Source: Variovorax gossypii
GTDB taxonomy: Bacteria; Pseudomonadota; Gammaproteobacteria; Burkholderiales; Burkholderiaceae_C
Assembly (NCBI RefSeq): GCF_003965815.1
Contig: NZ_RXOE01000001.1
Coordinates: 930,001-994,000 of the forward strand
DNA length: 64,000 bases
Direction: 5' to 3'
The position numbers and the translations under genes were made by a program. The notes under the pieces were generated by a model, which was not told the DNA's origin, made no database searches, and was given only the letters and a program-made list of their open reading frames with translations. Positions within the stretch are counted from its first letter, which is position 1; each line of letters begins with the position of its first letter. Shown here piece after piece: positions 45,702-56,141 of this stretch.

Positions 45702-46916
45702 TCAGCCAGCGATCTGATATGCGGTATTGCGCGACGAGGCAGCCGGAGAGCCGGCTGCGTGAGTGGCCTCCACCCAGCGGCGGACGCGCTCGGCATCCGC
45801 GATACGGCTGAACTTGCCGGCCGAATCCAGGAACACCATGATCAGCTTGCGGCCGGCCACGCGCGCCTGCATCACGAGGCACTGGCCGGCTTCGGAGATG
45901 TAGCCGGTCTTCTGCACGCCGATTTCCCAATCGGGGCTCTTCACGAGGCGGTTGGTGGTGTTGAACTGCAGCACGCGGTTGCCGACTTCGACCTGGTATT
46001 CAGGCGAGGTGGACAGCGAACGCACGGTGGCATCGGCGTAGGCGGCATTGACCAGCAGCGCCAGGTCTTGCGCGCTCGACTGGTTGCGGCTCGACAGGCC
46101 GGTGGGCTCCACGTAGCGCGTGTCCTTCATGCCAAGCATCTTGGCCTTGGCGTTCATGATGCTCACGAAGGTCGTAAGGCCGCCCGGGTAGGTGCGACCC
46201 AGCGCGTGCGCGGCGCGGTTTTCGCTAGACATCAGAGCCAGGTGCAGCAGTTCGCCGCGCGAGAGCGTGGTGCCGACGGTCAGGCGCGAACTGCTGCGCT
46301 TTTCGGTATCGACGTCGTCCTGGGTGATGGTGATGAGTTCGTCGTTCGGCAGATGGGCCTCGCTGATGAGCAGGCCGGTCATCAGCTTGGTGAGCGATGC
46401 GATCGGCAGCACGGCGTGGTCGTTCTTGCTGAACAGGACTTCGTGGGTATCCTGGTCGATGACCAGCGCGACGCTCGACTTCAGGTCGAGCGCGTCTTCG
46501 GTTCCATGCAGGCCGGCCATCTGGCCGAAAGATTGGCGCGGGGGCACTTCGGCGACGCGAACCACCGAGCGGCGCTGCACGGCCACCACGGTCTTGCCGT
46601 TCTTCTTGTGGATGGTGGCAACGACGTTGCGGCCGCCGCGAACCACCTTCTCGGCGCGTTCGCCGCGCTTGGCGACGACGACCGGAACAGCGCCGCGAGC
46701 CGTCTTGGACGACGCGGCGTTGCGCTTGACTTCCACCGGCACGGGCCCCTTCGCTTTCTTGGCGGCGACGGCGGTCTTGGCAGCGGCGGGCTTTTCCTTC
46801 TTGGCGGCCTGGGCGCCAGGCAGCAAAAACGCCGTGGCGCAGAGCGCGACGGCGAGGGCTTTGAAAGCGGGCAGGAACCGCTGGCTGGAAACTCGGCGTA
46901 GGCGGGCTTCAGGCAT
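45702..46916 (-). CDS. D-alanyl-D-alanine carboxypeptidase/endopeptidase, S11 family (PbpG-like)
   Basis: A 404-aa periplasmic peptidoglycan peptidase. Signal peptide to about residue 37, then a lysine/alanine-rich low-complexity segment (about 39-115), then the penicillin-binding fold with S174-x-x-K177 (ASLTK), S231-E-N233 and K336-T-G338. PbpG types of E. coli lack the basic segment of this length, which may bind the cell wall or DNA-like polyanions. The gene stands alone between a terminator and leuA. Confidence 0.9.
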   Translation of the reverse strand: MPEARLRRVSSQRFLPAFKALAVALCATAFLLPGAQAAKKEKPAAAKTAVAAKKAKGPVPVEVKRNAASSKTARGAVPVVVAKRGERAEKVVRGGRNVVATIHKKNGKTVVAVQRRSVVRVAEVPPRQSFGQMAGLHGTEDALDLKSSVALVIDQDTHEVLFSKNDHAVLPIASLTKLMTGLLISEAHLPNDELITITQDDVDTEKRSSSRLTVGTTLSRGELLHLALMSSENRAAHALGRTYPGGLTTFVSIMNAKAKMLGMKDTRYVEPTGLSSRNQSSAQDLALLVNAAYADATVRSLSTSPEYQVEVGNRVLQFNTTNRLVKSPDWEIGVQKTGYISEAGQCLVMQARVAGRKLIMVFLDSAGKFSRIADAERVRRWVEATHAAGSPAASSRNTAYQIAG

Positions 46917-47032
46917 TAATAAATCTCCAGCGGCAGAAACGAGGACCGCAGTGTATCGAAATCAAAAAAGACACGCAATATCAGTTACTTGCATCCTCTT
47001 CTTCATTCGAATATCAAGGATCGCCCGAAAAC

Positions 47033-48571
47033 CTAACCTTGTGCCGCCACTCTCTCAGCTTGGCTCTGTAACTTGTTGAGCGCACTCAAATAAGCCTTAG
47101 CCGAAGCGACAACGATGTCCGGATCCGCCCCGACACCGTTGACCACCCGCCCTGCGTTTTGTAACCGGACTGTAACTTCTCCCTGGCTTTCCGTCGAGCC
47201 GCTGATGGCGTTTACAGAGTAAAGAACCATCTCGGCGCCGCTCTTGACGTGCGACTCGATCGCCTTCAGGGATGCATCAACCGGGCCATTCCCATCGGAT
47301 TCGCCGGTGACTTCCTTGCCCTGGACGGTGAAAACGACCTTCGCCTGGGGGCGCTCGCCGGTTTCGCTGTGCTGGGAGAGAGAGACGAAAGCAAACTGCT
47401 CACCAACGTGCGACACCTCCTCCGCGCTGACGAGCGCGAGGATGTCCTCGTCGAAAATCTCGGACTTGCGGTCGGCCAGCTCCTTGAAGCGCAGGAAGGC
47501 TGCGTTGATTTCGCCCTCGCTGTCCATGGCCACGCCCAGCTCCTGCAGGCGCTGCTTGAAGGCGTTTCGGCCGCTGAGCTTGCCCAGCACGATCTTGTTG
47601 GCCGTCCAGCCCACGTCTTCCGCCCGCATGATCTCGTAGGTGTCGCGCGCCTTGAGCACGCCGTCCTGGTGGATGCCGGAGGCGTGCGCGAATGCGTTGG
47701 CCCCCACCACCGCCTTGTTGGGCTGCACCACGAAGCCGGTGGTCTGGCTGACCATGCGGCTCGCGGCCACGATGTGCTGGGTGTCGATGCGCAGGTCGAG
47801 CCCGAAGTAGTCCTTGCGGGTCTTCACCGCCATGACGACCTCTTCCAGCGAGCAGTTGCCCGCGCGCTCGCCCAGGCCGTTGATGGTGCACTCCACCTGG
47901 CGCGCGCCGCCGATCTTCACGCCGGCCAGCGAGTTGGCCACGGCCATGCCGAGGTCGTTGTGGCAATGCACCGACCAGATCGCCTTGTCGCTGTTGGGAA
48001 TGCGCTCGCGCAGCATCTTGATGAAGTTGCCGTAGAGCTCGGGAATGGCGTAGCCGACGGTGTCGGGCACGTTGATGGTGGTGGCACCCTCGTTGATGAC
48101 GGTCTCGAGCACCCGGCACAGGAAATCCGGGTCGCTGCGGTAGCCGTCTTCGGGGCTGAACTCCACGTCGCCGATCTGGTTGCGCGCGAAGCGCACGGCC
48201 AGCCTGGCTTGCTCATGAACCTCGTCGGGCGACATGCGCAGCTTCTTTTCCATGTGAAGCGGCGAGGTGGCGATGAAGGTGTGGATCCGTCCGCGGGCCG
48301 CGCCCTTGAGGGCTTCGGCCGCGCGTCCGATGTCGCGGTCGTTGGCGCGCGAGAGGCCGCACACCGTCGAGTCCTTGATCGCGTTCGCGATTGCCTTCAC
48401 CGCCTCGAAGTCGCCGTTCGAGCTGGCGGGAAAACCGGCCTCGATGACATCGACCTTCAGCCGCTCCAGCAGCTTGGCAATGCGCAGCTTCTCGTCGCGC
48501 GTCATCGAGGCGCCCGGCGATTGCTCGCCGTCGCGCAAGGTGGTGTCGAAAATAATGAGTTGGTCGGTCAT
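47033..48571 (-). CDS. leuA: 2-isopropylmalate synthase (E. coli type)
   Basis: First step of leucine synthesis: condenses acetyl-CoA with 2-oxoisovalerate. The 512-aa protein has [15 protein letters not shown], the metal-binding [12 protein letters not shown] and a C-terminal LeuA allosteric domain (from about 390). ATG 48571 begins [16 protein letters not shown]. It lies 58 bp downstream of a second, different leuA, and is the last gene of the minus-strand ilv-leu series. Confidence 0.93.
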   Translation of the reverse strand: MTDQLIIFDTTLRDGEQSPGASMTRDEKLRIAKLLERLKVDVIEAGFPASSNGDFEAVKAIANAIKDSTVCGLSRANDRDIGRAAEALKGAARGRIHTFIATSPLHMEKKLRMSPDEVHEQARLAVRFARNQIGDVEFSPEDGYRSDPDFLCRVLETVINEGATTINVPDTVGYAIPELYGNFIKMLRERIPNSDKAIWSVHCHNDLGMAVANSLAGVKIGGARQVECTINGLGERAGNCSLEEVVMAVKTRKDYFGLDLRIDTQHIVAASRMVSQTTGFVVQPNKAVVGANAFAHASGIHQDGVLKARDTYEIMRAEDVGWTANKIVLGKLSGRNAFKQRLQELGVAMDSEGEINAAFLRFKELADRKSEIFDEDILALVSAEEVSHVGEQFAFVSLSQHSETGERPQAKVVFTVQGKEVTGESDGNGPVDASLKAIESHVKSGAEMVLYSVNAISGSTESQGEVTVRLQNAGRVVNGVGADPDIVVASAKAYLSALNKLQSQAERVAAQG

Positions 48572-48629
48572 CGTGGGTCTCCGTTGTGCGTCACCCACGC
48601 GCACCCGACCAAGGGTCGGCGCAGCAGAG

Positions 48630-50333
48630 TCAGGCGACTGCAACCGCCGATTGTGCCCCGTGTGCGCCCCGGGTCCGCGCACGCTGCACGCCAGAAACAA
48701 TCGCTTTCAGCGACGCCGTGATCACATTGGCATCGATGCCCACGCCGAACAGCGTCTGGCTGTCGTCCACGCGCAGTTCCAGGTAGGCGACCGCCTTCGC
48801 GTCGGCGCCGGCGCCGATGGCGTGCTGGTGGTAGTCCATCACGCGCACGGTGTGGCCGGTGGCCTTGCTCAGCGCCTGGGTGAAGGCGTCGATCGGGCCG
48901 TTTCCGCGGCCTTCGATGGCATGGACCTCGCCGTCCCAGGGCAGATCGCCACGCAGCACCACCGAGGCGTTGGCGCCTTCGCCGCCCTCCTCGATCACGC
49001 GGTTCTGCAGGGATTGCGCCGTCTCGATGCCATATTCGCGAACGAACAGCTGCCAGAGGTCGGCGGCGGTGAGCTCCTTGCCGGCGACGTCCATCACGCG
49101 CTGCACGGACTGCATGAATTCCATCTGCAGGCGACGCGGCATCTCGATGCCGTACTCGCTCTCGAGCAGGTAGGCCATGCCGCCCTTGCCGGACTGGCTG
49201 TTCACGCGGATCACGGCTTCGTAGCTGCGGCCCACGTCCTTCGGATCGATGGGGAGGTACGGAATCTCCCAGATGTCGCCTTCCTTGCGTGCGGCAAAGG
49301 CTTTCTTGATCGCGTCCTGGTGCGAGCCGGAGAACGAGGTGTAGACGAGATCGCCCACGTACGGGTGGCGCGGGTGCACCGGGATCTGGTTGCAATGTTC
49401 GACCGTCGCGCGGATCTCGTCGATGTTCGAGAAGTCAAGCTCCGGCGAGACGCCCTGGGTGTAGAGGTTGAGCGCGACGTTCACGAGGTCGAGGTTGCCG
49501 GTGCGCTCGCCGTTGCCGAAGAGACAGCCTTCGATGCGCTCGGCGCCGGCCATCAAGGCCAGCTCGCCTGCCGCCGTGCCGGTGCCGCGGTCATTGTGCG
49601 GGTGCACGCAAAGCACGATGGAGTCGCGGCGCGCCAGGTTGCGGTGCATCCACTCGATCATGTCGGCGAAGATGTTCGGGGTGGAATGCTCGACCGTCGT
49701 GGGCAGGTTGACGATGCACTTGCGCTGGGGCGTCGGTGCCCACACTTCGGTCACCGCATCGACCACGCGCTTGGAGAAGTGCACGTCCGTGCCCGAGAAC
49801 ATTTCGGGCGAGTACTGGAAGGTCCACTGCGTGTTCGGCTGCTTGGCGGCGAACTCGTTGAACATGCGGGCATGGCTGCTCGCGAGTTCGACGATCTGGT
49901 CCTCGTCCATGCCGAGCACCACGCGGCGCATGACGGGAGCCACCGCGTTGTAGAGGTGCACGATCGCGCGCGGAGCACCCTGCAGCGATTCGAATGTGCG
50001 AGCGATGAGGTGGTCGCGGGCCTGCGTCAGCACCTGGATCGTCACGTCATCGGGAATGCGGTCTTCCTCGATGAGCTTGCGCACGAAGTCGAACTCGATC
50101 TGCGATGCCGAGGGAAAGCCGACTTCGATTTCCTTGAAGCCGATGGCCACGAGGGTTTCGAACATGCGCATCTTGCGCGCGATGTCCATGGGCTCGACCA
50201 GCGCCTGGTTGCCATCGCGCAGGTCGGTCGACAGCCAGATCGGCGCCTTGGTCAGCACGGCATCGGGCCAGGTGCGGTCCTTGAGGCCGATCGGGGCGAA
50301 TGCGCGGTATTTGCTTTGAGGTTGCTTGAGCAT
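48630..50333 (-). CDS. leuA: 2-isopropylmalate synthase (Corynebacterium/yeast type)
   Basis: A 567-aa isopropylmalate synthase of the longer class: [45 protein letters not shown] for metal, and a C-terminal regulatory domain ([15 protein letters not shown] onward). It is preceded by a leader peptide with Leu codons and an attenuator, which places it under leucine control. The adjacent E. coli-type leuA is only distantly similar, so this is not a recent duplication. Confidence 0.93.
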   Translation of the reverse strand: MLKQPQSKYRAFAPIGLKDRTWPDAVLTKAPIWLSTDLRDGNQALVEPMDIARKMRMFETLVAIGFKEIEVGFPSASQIEFDFVRKLIEEDRIPDDVTIQVLTQARDHLIARTFESLQGAPRAIVHLYNAVAPVMRRVVLGMDEDQIVELASSHARMFNEFAAKQPNTQWTFQYSPEMFSGTDVHFSKRVVDAVTEVWAPTPQRKCIVNLPTTVEHSTPNIFADMIEWMHRNLARRDSIVLCVHPHNDRGTGTAAGELALMAGAERIEGCLFGNGERTGNLDLVNVALNLYTQGVSPELDFSNIDEIRATVEHCNQIPVHPRHPYVGDLVYTSFSGSHQDAIKKAFAARKEGDIWEIPYLPIDPKDVGRSYEAVIRVNSQSGKGGMAYLLESEYGIEMPRRLQMEFMQSVQRVMDVAGKELTAADLWQLFVREYGIETAQSLQNRVIEEGGEGANASVVLRGDLPWDGEVHAIEGRGNGPIDAFTQALSKATGHTVRVMDYHQHAIGAGADAKAVAYLELRVDDSQTLFGVGIDANVITASLKAIVSGVQRARTRGAHGAQSAVAVA

Positions 50334-50373
50334 GTCGATTTCTCTTCGATGGTTGGTAATCGACCAGCAACCC

Positions 50374-50413
50374 CAAAAGACAAACGGCCCGTTGCTGGTG
50401 CGAACGGGCCGTA
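50374..50413 (-). terminator. leu attenuator (terminator hairpin)
   Basis: On the minus strand ACGGCCCGTT pairs with AACGGGCCGT around a nine-base loop and is followed by TTTGTCTTTT. It lies between the leader peptide and leuA, 41 bp before the leuA start, as in amino acid attenuators. Confidence 0.85.
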
Positions 50414-50433
50414 GTGAGGGATTTGCGCGTGCG

Positions 50434-50490
50434 CTACCGTCTCCGCCCGTAAGGGAGGGTTAGTAGGGCCAGCAGCGAAATCTTGGTCAT
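50434..50490 (-). CDS. leu operon leader peptide
   Basis: An 18-aa frame, [18 protein letters not shown], with five Leu codons in the first 12 residues (CTG CTG, CTA CTA, CTC; the CTA codons are rare in this GC-rich genome). It is followed by a terminator hairpin and the leuA gene. Ribosome stalling when Leu-tRNA is scarce would favour an antiterminator, raising leuA transcription. The Rho-independent stem and the Leu content make this a strong attenuator call. Confidence 0.85.
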   Translation of the reverse strand: MTKISLLALLTLPYGRRR

Positions 50491-50519
50491 GAGGCTGACG
50501 AATGTAGCACAAGCCGGGA

Positions 50520-51359
50520 TCAGTTATGCAAGCCGCGCTCGTCGGGCTCTTCGGTCGAGGTGCTGATCACGCTCGCCTGCTGGCCCTTGGCCTTGCGCCA
50601 AGCGTAGACCACGTAGCCGCTCAGGCCATAGACGACGAACAGGCCGAACAGCACTGTCGGCGGATGGATGTTGATGACGGCGATGCCCAGCGCGATCAGC
50701 ACGATCACCGCGAAAGGCACGCTCTTCTTCATCTGGATGTCCTTGAAGCTGTAGAACGGCGCGTTGGTGACCATCGTGAGGCCCGCGTACAGCGTGAAGG
50801 CGAAAGTCACCCAGGTGATCTGCGTCCAGGAGAGGTACAGCACCTCGCCGCCGCGCTTGCCCCACTCGTTCACCAGCCAGATGAAGCCAGCCACGAGCGC
50901 TGCCGCTGCCGGCGACGGCAGCCCCTGGAACCAGCGCTTGTCGACCACGCCAGTGTTGACGTTGAAGCGCGCGAGCCGCAGCGCCGCGCAGGCGCAATAC
51001 ACGAAGGCCGCGATCCAGCCCCAGCGGCCCAGCCCCTTGAGCGACCATTCGTAGGCGATGAGCGCCGGCGCCGCGCCGAACGACACCATGTCGGACAGCG
51101 AATCCATCTGCTCGCCGAACGCGCTCTGCGTATTGGTCATGCGAGCGACGCGGCCGTCGAGGCTGTCGAGGATCATCGCGGCGAACACGCCGAGCGCCGC
51201 GAGGTCGAAGCGCGCGTTCATGGCCATCACGACCGAATAGAAGCCGCCGAACAGCGCCGCCAGCGTGAACAGGTTCGGCAGGATGTAGATGCCCTTGCGG
51301 CGCTTGCGCGGCGGCACATCGTCGGGAAGCGTGTCGTCATGCATCGAATTTGCCTCCAT
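50520..51359 (-). CDS. pssA: CDP-diacylglycerol-serine O-phosphatidyltransferase
   Basis: Makes phosphatidylserine, the precursor of phosphatidylethanolamine, in the inner membrane. The 279-aa protein has about six to eight hydrophobic segments and the CDP-alcohol phosphotransferase motif LDGRVARMTNTQSAFGEQMDSLSD (D-G-x2-A-R-x8-G-x3-D-x3-D). A start at M6 (51344) is also possible. Its place between ilvC and leuA is the common Burkholderiales order and puts a lipid gene in the branched-chain operon. Confidence 0.94.
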   Translation of the reverse strand: MEANSMHDDTLPDDVPPRKRRKGIYILPNLFTLAALFGGFYSVVMAMNARFDLAALGVFAAMILDSLDGRVARMTNTQSAFGEQMDSLSDMVSFGAAPALIAYEWSLKGLGRWGWIAAFVYCACAALRLARFNVNTGVVDKRWFQGLPSPAAAALVAGFIWLVNEWGKRGGEVLYLSWTQITWVTFAFTLYAGLTMVTNAPFYSFKDIQMKKSVPFAVIVLIALGIAVINIHPPTVLFGLFVVYGLSGYVVYAWRKAKGQQASVISTSTEEPDERGLHN

Positions 51360-51529
51360 CCCTCGTGCGTGCTGCGTGGGTAGCTATCCATTCGATAGCA
51401 TCTTGATCTGTGAATCGCATGGTTCGCAGTGTAGTTCAGGGGGCCGCGTCGTCCCCTTTCAAACAAAAGGGCCACCGCAACGGGTGGCCCTCGGGAAACG
51501 GGCGCCGAAGCGCCCTCCTGGCTCGCAGA

Positions 51530-52591
<1,062 letters not shown>

Positions 52592-52595
52592 TCAC

Positions 52596-52859
52596 TCAAA
52601 GGCCGGAGGAATTCCGGTCCTTCATCTGCTGGTTGATGGACACGAGGCTGTCGTAGATGCGGAACAGCACGATGAACAGTTCGCTGAAGATGCGAACGGC
52701 GACAGTGCCGAAGATCAGGGCCACGAACGCCGGCAGGTACTGCCCCTGGTAGAGGGCCGCCCCCGCCAGGGCGATCACGCCCAGCAGGCCCAGGAGGTAG
52801 AGCACCCGGACGATCGCCGGAGTCACCATCCTGTCGAAACCGAGCAGACCTCGCATCAC
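52596..52859 (-). CDS. DUF4282 family small membrane protein
   Basis: An 87-aa protein with two hydrophobic segments (about residues 15-38 and 43-65), then a cytoplasmic tail with RIYDSLVSINQQMKDRN. It matches the DUF4282 type seen in actinobacteria and proteobacteria; the function is unknown. It sits within the ilvN-ilvC interval, so it is probably cotranscribed with the branched-chain genes. Confidence 0.8.
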   Translation of the reverse strand: MMRGLLGFDRMVTPAIVRVLYLLGLLGVIALAGAALYQGQYLPAFVALIFGTVAVRIFSELFIVLFRIYDSLVSINQQMKDRNSSGL

Positions 52860-52909
52860 TTTTGCCTCATGTGTGGACGAATGTATGAACTGAGGGCGCC
52901 GTCACCCTC

Positions 52910-53401
52910 CTAAACGCGCAAGATGCGCTCGCCGCGCCCGATGCCGCTGGCACCGGTACGGACAGTCTCGAGGATAGCGCTACGCTCGATCGCTTCCAGG
53001 AAAGCGTCGTTCTTGCCGTGGTCGCCGGTCAGTTCGATGGTGTAGCTCTTGTCGGTCACGTCGATGATGCGACCGCGGAAGATTTCCGCCATGCGCATCA
53101 TCTCCTCGCGCTCCTTGCCGACCGCGCGCACCTTCACCATCATGAGCTCGCGCTCGGTGTAAGCGCCTTCGGTCAGGTCGACGACCTTCACCACCTCGAT
53201 CAGCCGGTTCAGGTGCTTGGTGATCTGCTCGATCACGTCGTCCGAACCGGTGGTGACGATGGTCATGCGCGAGAGGCTCGCGTCCTCCGTGGGCGCCACC
53301 GTAAGCGATTCGATGTTGTAGCCGCGGGCCGAGAACAGGCCCACCACGCGGGAAAGAGCACCCGGCTCGTTTTCCAGCAGCACTGCGATGATGTGTTTCA
53401 T
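52910..53401 (-). CDS. ilvN: Acetolactate synthase small (regulatory) subunit
   Basis: A 163-aa regulatory subunit (IlvN/IlvH) that gives valine feedback control. The ACT domain (MKHIIAVLLENEPGALSRVVGLFSARGYNIESLTV) is at the N-terminus, followed by the small-subunit C-terminal domain (EIFRGRIIDVTDKSYTIELTG). It lies 107 bp after the large subunit gene. Confidence 0.95.
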   Translation of the reverse strand: MKHIIAVLLENEPGALSRVVGLFSARGYNIESLTVAPTEDASLSRMTIVTTGSDDVIEQITKHLNRLIEVVKVVDLTEGAYTERELMMVKVRAVGKEREEMMRMAEIFRGRIIDVTDKSYTIELTGDHGKNDAFLEAIERSAILETVRTGASGIGRGERILRV

Positions 53402-53432
53402 GTTTGCGTGACTCCTCTTTTCGCCGCCCCCC

Positions 53433-53454
53433 CCCGCGCACGGTAATGCGCGGG
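53433..53454 (-). promoter_or_regulatory. Hairpin and C9 tract between ilvB and ilvN
   Basis: CCCGCGCA and TGCGCGGG form a perfect 8-bp stem with loop cggtaa; it abuts a run of nine C residues (53427-53435). Inside the operon it could pause polymerase or mark a processing site; no U-run follows. Confidence 0.55.
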
Positions 53455-53508
53455 CTCGGCGGGCAATAGATTCGTCAGTAAAGAGTTGAGCGAATGTCGT
53501 TCCGCGGA

Positions 53509-55293
53509 TCAGAGATCTTCGGAACCCAGCAGCATTTCGGTGATGCCCATGCCGGCCTTCACCATCGGGAACACGTTTTCGGTCGGATCGGTACGGAAGT
53601 CCATGAACACCGTGCGGTCCTTGAGCTTGCGCGCCTCGCGCAGCGCCGGCTCCACGTCTTGTGGACGCTCGATCAGCATGCCGACGTGCCCGTAGGCCTC
53701 GGCGAGCTTCACGAAGTTGGGCAGCGCATCCATGTAGCTATGGCTGTAGCGGCCGGAGTATTCGATCTCCTGCCACTGGCGCACCATGCCCAGGTAGCGG
53801 TTGTTGAGCGAGCAGATCTTGATCGGCGTGTTGTACTGCAGGCAGGTGGAGAGTTCCTGGATGCACATCTGCACCGAGCCTTCGCCGGTGATGGTGAACA
53901 CTTCCGAATCGGGCTTCGCGAGCTTGATGCCCATGGCGTAGGGAATGCCCACGCCCATGGTGCCCAGGCCGCCGGAGTTGATCCAGCGACGCGGCTCGTC
54001 GAAGCGGTAGTACTGGGCGGCCCACATCTGGTGCTGGCCGACGTCCGACGTGATGTACGTGTCGGCATCCTTGGTCATGTTCCAGAGGGTCTCGACCACG
54101 TACTGCGGCTTGATCACGTCCTTGTTGCCGCGGTCGTACTTCAGGCAGTCGCGCGAACGCCAGGATTCAATCGTCTTCCACCAGTCGGCCAGCGCGCCGG
54201 CGTCGGGCTTGGCGGTGCTCTCGCGGATCATCGAGATCAGCTCGGTGAGCACGTCCTTCACGTCGCCGACGATCGGGATGTCGACCTTCACGCGCTTGGA
54301 GATGCTCGACGGGTCAATGTCGACGTGGATGATCTTGCGTTCGTTCTGCGCGAAGTGCTTGGGATTGCCGATCACGCGGTCGTCGAAGCGCGCGCCCACG
54401 GCCAGCAGCACGTCGCAGTTCTGCATCGCGTTGTTGGCCTCGATGGTGCCGTGCATGCCCAGCATGCCCAGGAACTTGCGGTCGCTCGCCGGATAGGCGC
54501 CCAGGCCCATCAGTGTGTTGGTGACCGGGTAGCCGAGCATGTCGACCAGCGTGCGCAGTTCATTGCAGGCGTTGCCCAGCAGCACGCCGCCGCCGGTGTA
54601 GATGTAGGGGCGCTTCGCAGCCAGCAGCAGCTGCAGCGCCTTGCGGATCTGGCCGCCGTGGCCCTTGCGCACCGGGTTGTACGAGCGCATCTCGACCTTG
54701 TCGGGATAGCCCGCGTACGGGATCTTCTTGAACGAGACGTCCTTGGGCACGTCCACCACCACGGGGCCGGGACGGCCGCTGCGTGCGATGTGGAAGGCCT
54801 TCTTCATCGTCATGGCCAGATCCTTCGGATCCTTGACGAGGAAGTTGTGCTTGACGATGGGACGGGTGATGCCGACCGTGTCGCATTCCTGGAAGGCATC
54901 GAGGCCGATGGCTGCCGTCGGGACCTGGCCCGAGATGATCACCATCGGGATCGAGTCCATGTACGCCGTCGCGATGCCGGTGACCGCATTGGTCAGGCCG
55001 GGACCGGAAGTGACCAGCGCCACGCCGACTTCGCCGGTTGCGCGCGCATAGCCGTCGGCTGCGTGGACGGCGGCCTGCTCGTGGCGCACCAGCACGTGCT
55101 GGATGGTGTCCTGCTTGTAGAACGCGTCGTAGATGTAGAGAACCGCGCCGCCCGGGTAGCCCCAGACGTATTGGACGCCTTCGGCCTGCAGTGCCTTGAC
55201 CAGCACTTCGGCGCCCATGAGTTCTTGAGTCGAATTGCCTGCGCCAGCGGACGCAGCGGCTGCGGAGACGATTTCCGCCTTGGAGATTTCCAT
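53509..55293 (-). CDS. ilvB: Acetolactate synthase large (catalytic) subunit
   Basis: TPP enzyme making acetolactate or acetohydroxybutyrate, the first step of valine/isoleucine synthesis. The 594-aa protein has GYPGGAVLYIYDAF and the ThDP-binding GEGSVQMCIQEL...NNRYLGMVRQWQ region. ATG 55293 (MEISKAE) follows AAAGG by six bases; a TTG at 55299 is less likely. It heads the minus-strand set ilvB-ilvN-DUF4282-ilvC-pssA-leuA-leuA. Confidence 0.95.
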   Translation of the reverse strand: MEISKAEIVSAAAASAGAGNSTQELMGAEVLVKALQAEGVQYVWGYPGGAVLYIYDAFYKQDTIQHVLVRHEQAAVHAADGYARATGEVGVALVTSGPGLTNAVTGIATAYMDSIPMVIISGQVPTAAIGLDAFQECDTVGITRPIVKHNFLVKDPKDLAMTMKKAFHIARSGRPGPVVVDVPKDVSFKKIPYAGYPDKVEMRSYNPVRKGHGGQIRKALQLLLAAKRPYIYTGGGVLLGNACNELRTLVDMLGYPVTNTLMGLGAYPASDRKFLGMLGMHGTIEANNAMQNCDVLLAVGARFDDRVIGNPKHFAQNERKIIHVDIDPSSISKRVKVDIPIVGDVKDVLTELISMIRESTAKPDAGALADWWKTIESWRSRDCLKYDRGNKDVIKPQYVVETLWNMTKDADTYITSDVGQHQMWAAQYYRFDEPRRWINSGGLGTMGVGIPYAMGIKLAKPDSEVFTITGEGSVQMCIQELSTCLQYNTPIKICSLNNRYLGMVRQWQEIEYSGRYSHSYMDALPNFVKLAEAYGHVGMLIERPQDVEPALREARKLKDRTVFMDFRTDPTENVFPMVKAGMGITEMLLGSEDL

Positions 55294-55307
55294 GATCAAC
55301 CTTTGTT

Positions 55308-55325
55308 TATTTCGGGAACGAAATA
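55308..55325 (-). promoter_or_regulatory. Hairpin just upstream of ilvB
   Basis: TATTTCG-ggaa-CGAAATA, a perfect 7-bp stem, lies 15-32 bases before the ilvB start in the leader. A GTTGATC spacer then leads to the start. Confidence 0.5.
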
Positions 55326-55441
55326 CCTTGGGTGCCCCTTGCCAACCCTTGTGAGGTCGCGCCAGGACTTGAGGCCAAAGCCATGGACGGACTGATGTTC
55401 CGCCGGACCGTGACCCGTTTGCCTTTTGACTTGCAGGCCGG

Positions 55442-55447
55442 ATTATG
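55442..55447 (-). promoter_or_regulatory. Extended -10 box of the ilvB promoter
   Basis: On the minus strand TGTCATAAT, an extended -10 with CATAAT, about 150 bp before ilvB; it predicts a leader of about 140 nt. There is no good -35 box. Confidence 0.4.
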
Positions 55448-55574
55448 ACATTTCCGGGCGTTCAGATTCGCTTCAGCTGCCTTGTAAAGCTACAAAGGCA
55501 TAATCCGCGGCGTTGAACATACGCGATCGCCAGACCCATTCCCCACGCGGCGCGCCCTGCGCGCCCCCTCTCGC

Positions 55575-56141
55575 TTGGCTACTGAACAAGAACTCTCCGA
55601 CTTCCTGAAAAGCGTCGAACGACGCGCTTTCAAGCGCTCGGTCTACCACGTGCGGGATGAAGAAGCGGCCCTCGATATCGTGCAGGACAGCATGATGAAG
55701 CTGGCCCAGCACTACGGCGACAAGCCCGCGGCCGAGCTGCCGATGCTGTTCCAGCGCATCCTGTCGAACTGCACGCTCGACTGGTTCCGCCGCCAGAAGA
55801 CCCGGCGCGCGCTGTTCTCCAACCTCAGCGATTTCGACTCGGTCGACGAGGACGGAGATTTCGATCTTCTGGAGAACTTCGTCTCGCCGACCGACTCCAG
55901 AGAGGCGGAGAGCGCCGAAGACACGACCCGCCGCACCCAGATCTTCCAGGAAATCGAAGAGCAGATCGCAGCATTGCCGGGCCGTCAACGCGAGGCTTTC
56001 CTTATGCGTTACTGGGAGGAAATGGACGTCGCAGAGACGGCCGCCGCGATGGGCTGCTCCGAGGGCAGCGTCAAAACCCATTGCTCGCGAGCCGTCCACG
56101 CTCTGAGCAAGGCGCTCAAGGCCAAGGGAATATCGCTATGA
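55575..56141 (+). CDS. RNA polymerase sigma factor, ECF-like
   Basis: A 188-aa sigma-70 family factor with region 2 (FKRSVYHVRDEEAALDIVQDSMMKLAQHY, tryptophan-arginine WFRRQKTRR) and region 4 (LPGRQREAFLMRYWEEMDVAETAAAMGCSEGSVKTHCSRAVHALSKAL). The start is TTG 55575; the next in-frame ATG is inside region 2. It overlaps the next gene by ATGA. The following DUF3619 membrane protein is a possible anti-sigma partner. Confidence 0.88.
   Translation: MATEQELSDFLKSVERRAFKRSVYHVRDEEAALDIVQDSMMKLAQHYGDKPAAELPMLFQRILSNCTLDWFRRQKTRRALFSNLSDFDSVDEDGDFDLLENFVSPTDSREAESAEDTTRRTQIFQEIEEQIAALPGRQREAFLMRYWEEMDVAETAAAMGCSEGSVKTHCSRAVHALSKALKAKGISL

Noticed and set aside
55296-55384. Possible leader peptide upstream of ilvB beginning MALASS
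   Set aside because: A short frame exists in the leader, but it is not enriched in Ile, Val or Leu codons and no terminator follows, so it is not a peptide attenuator.
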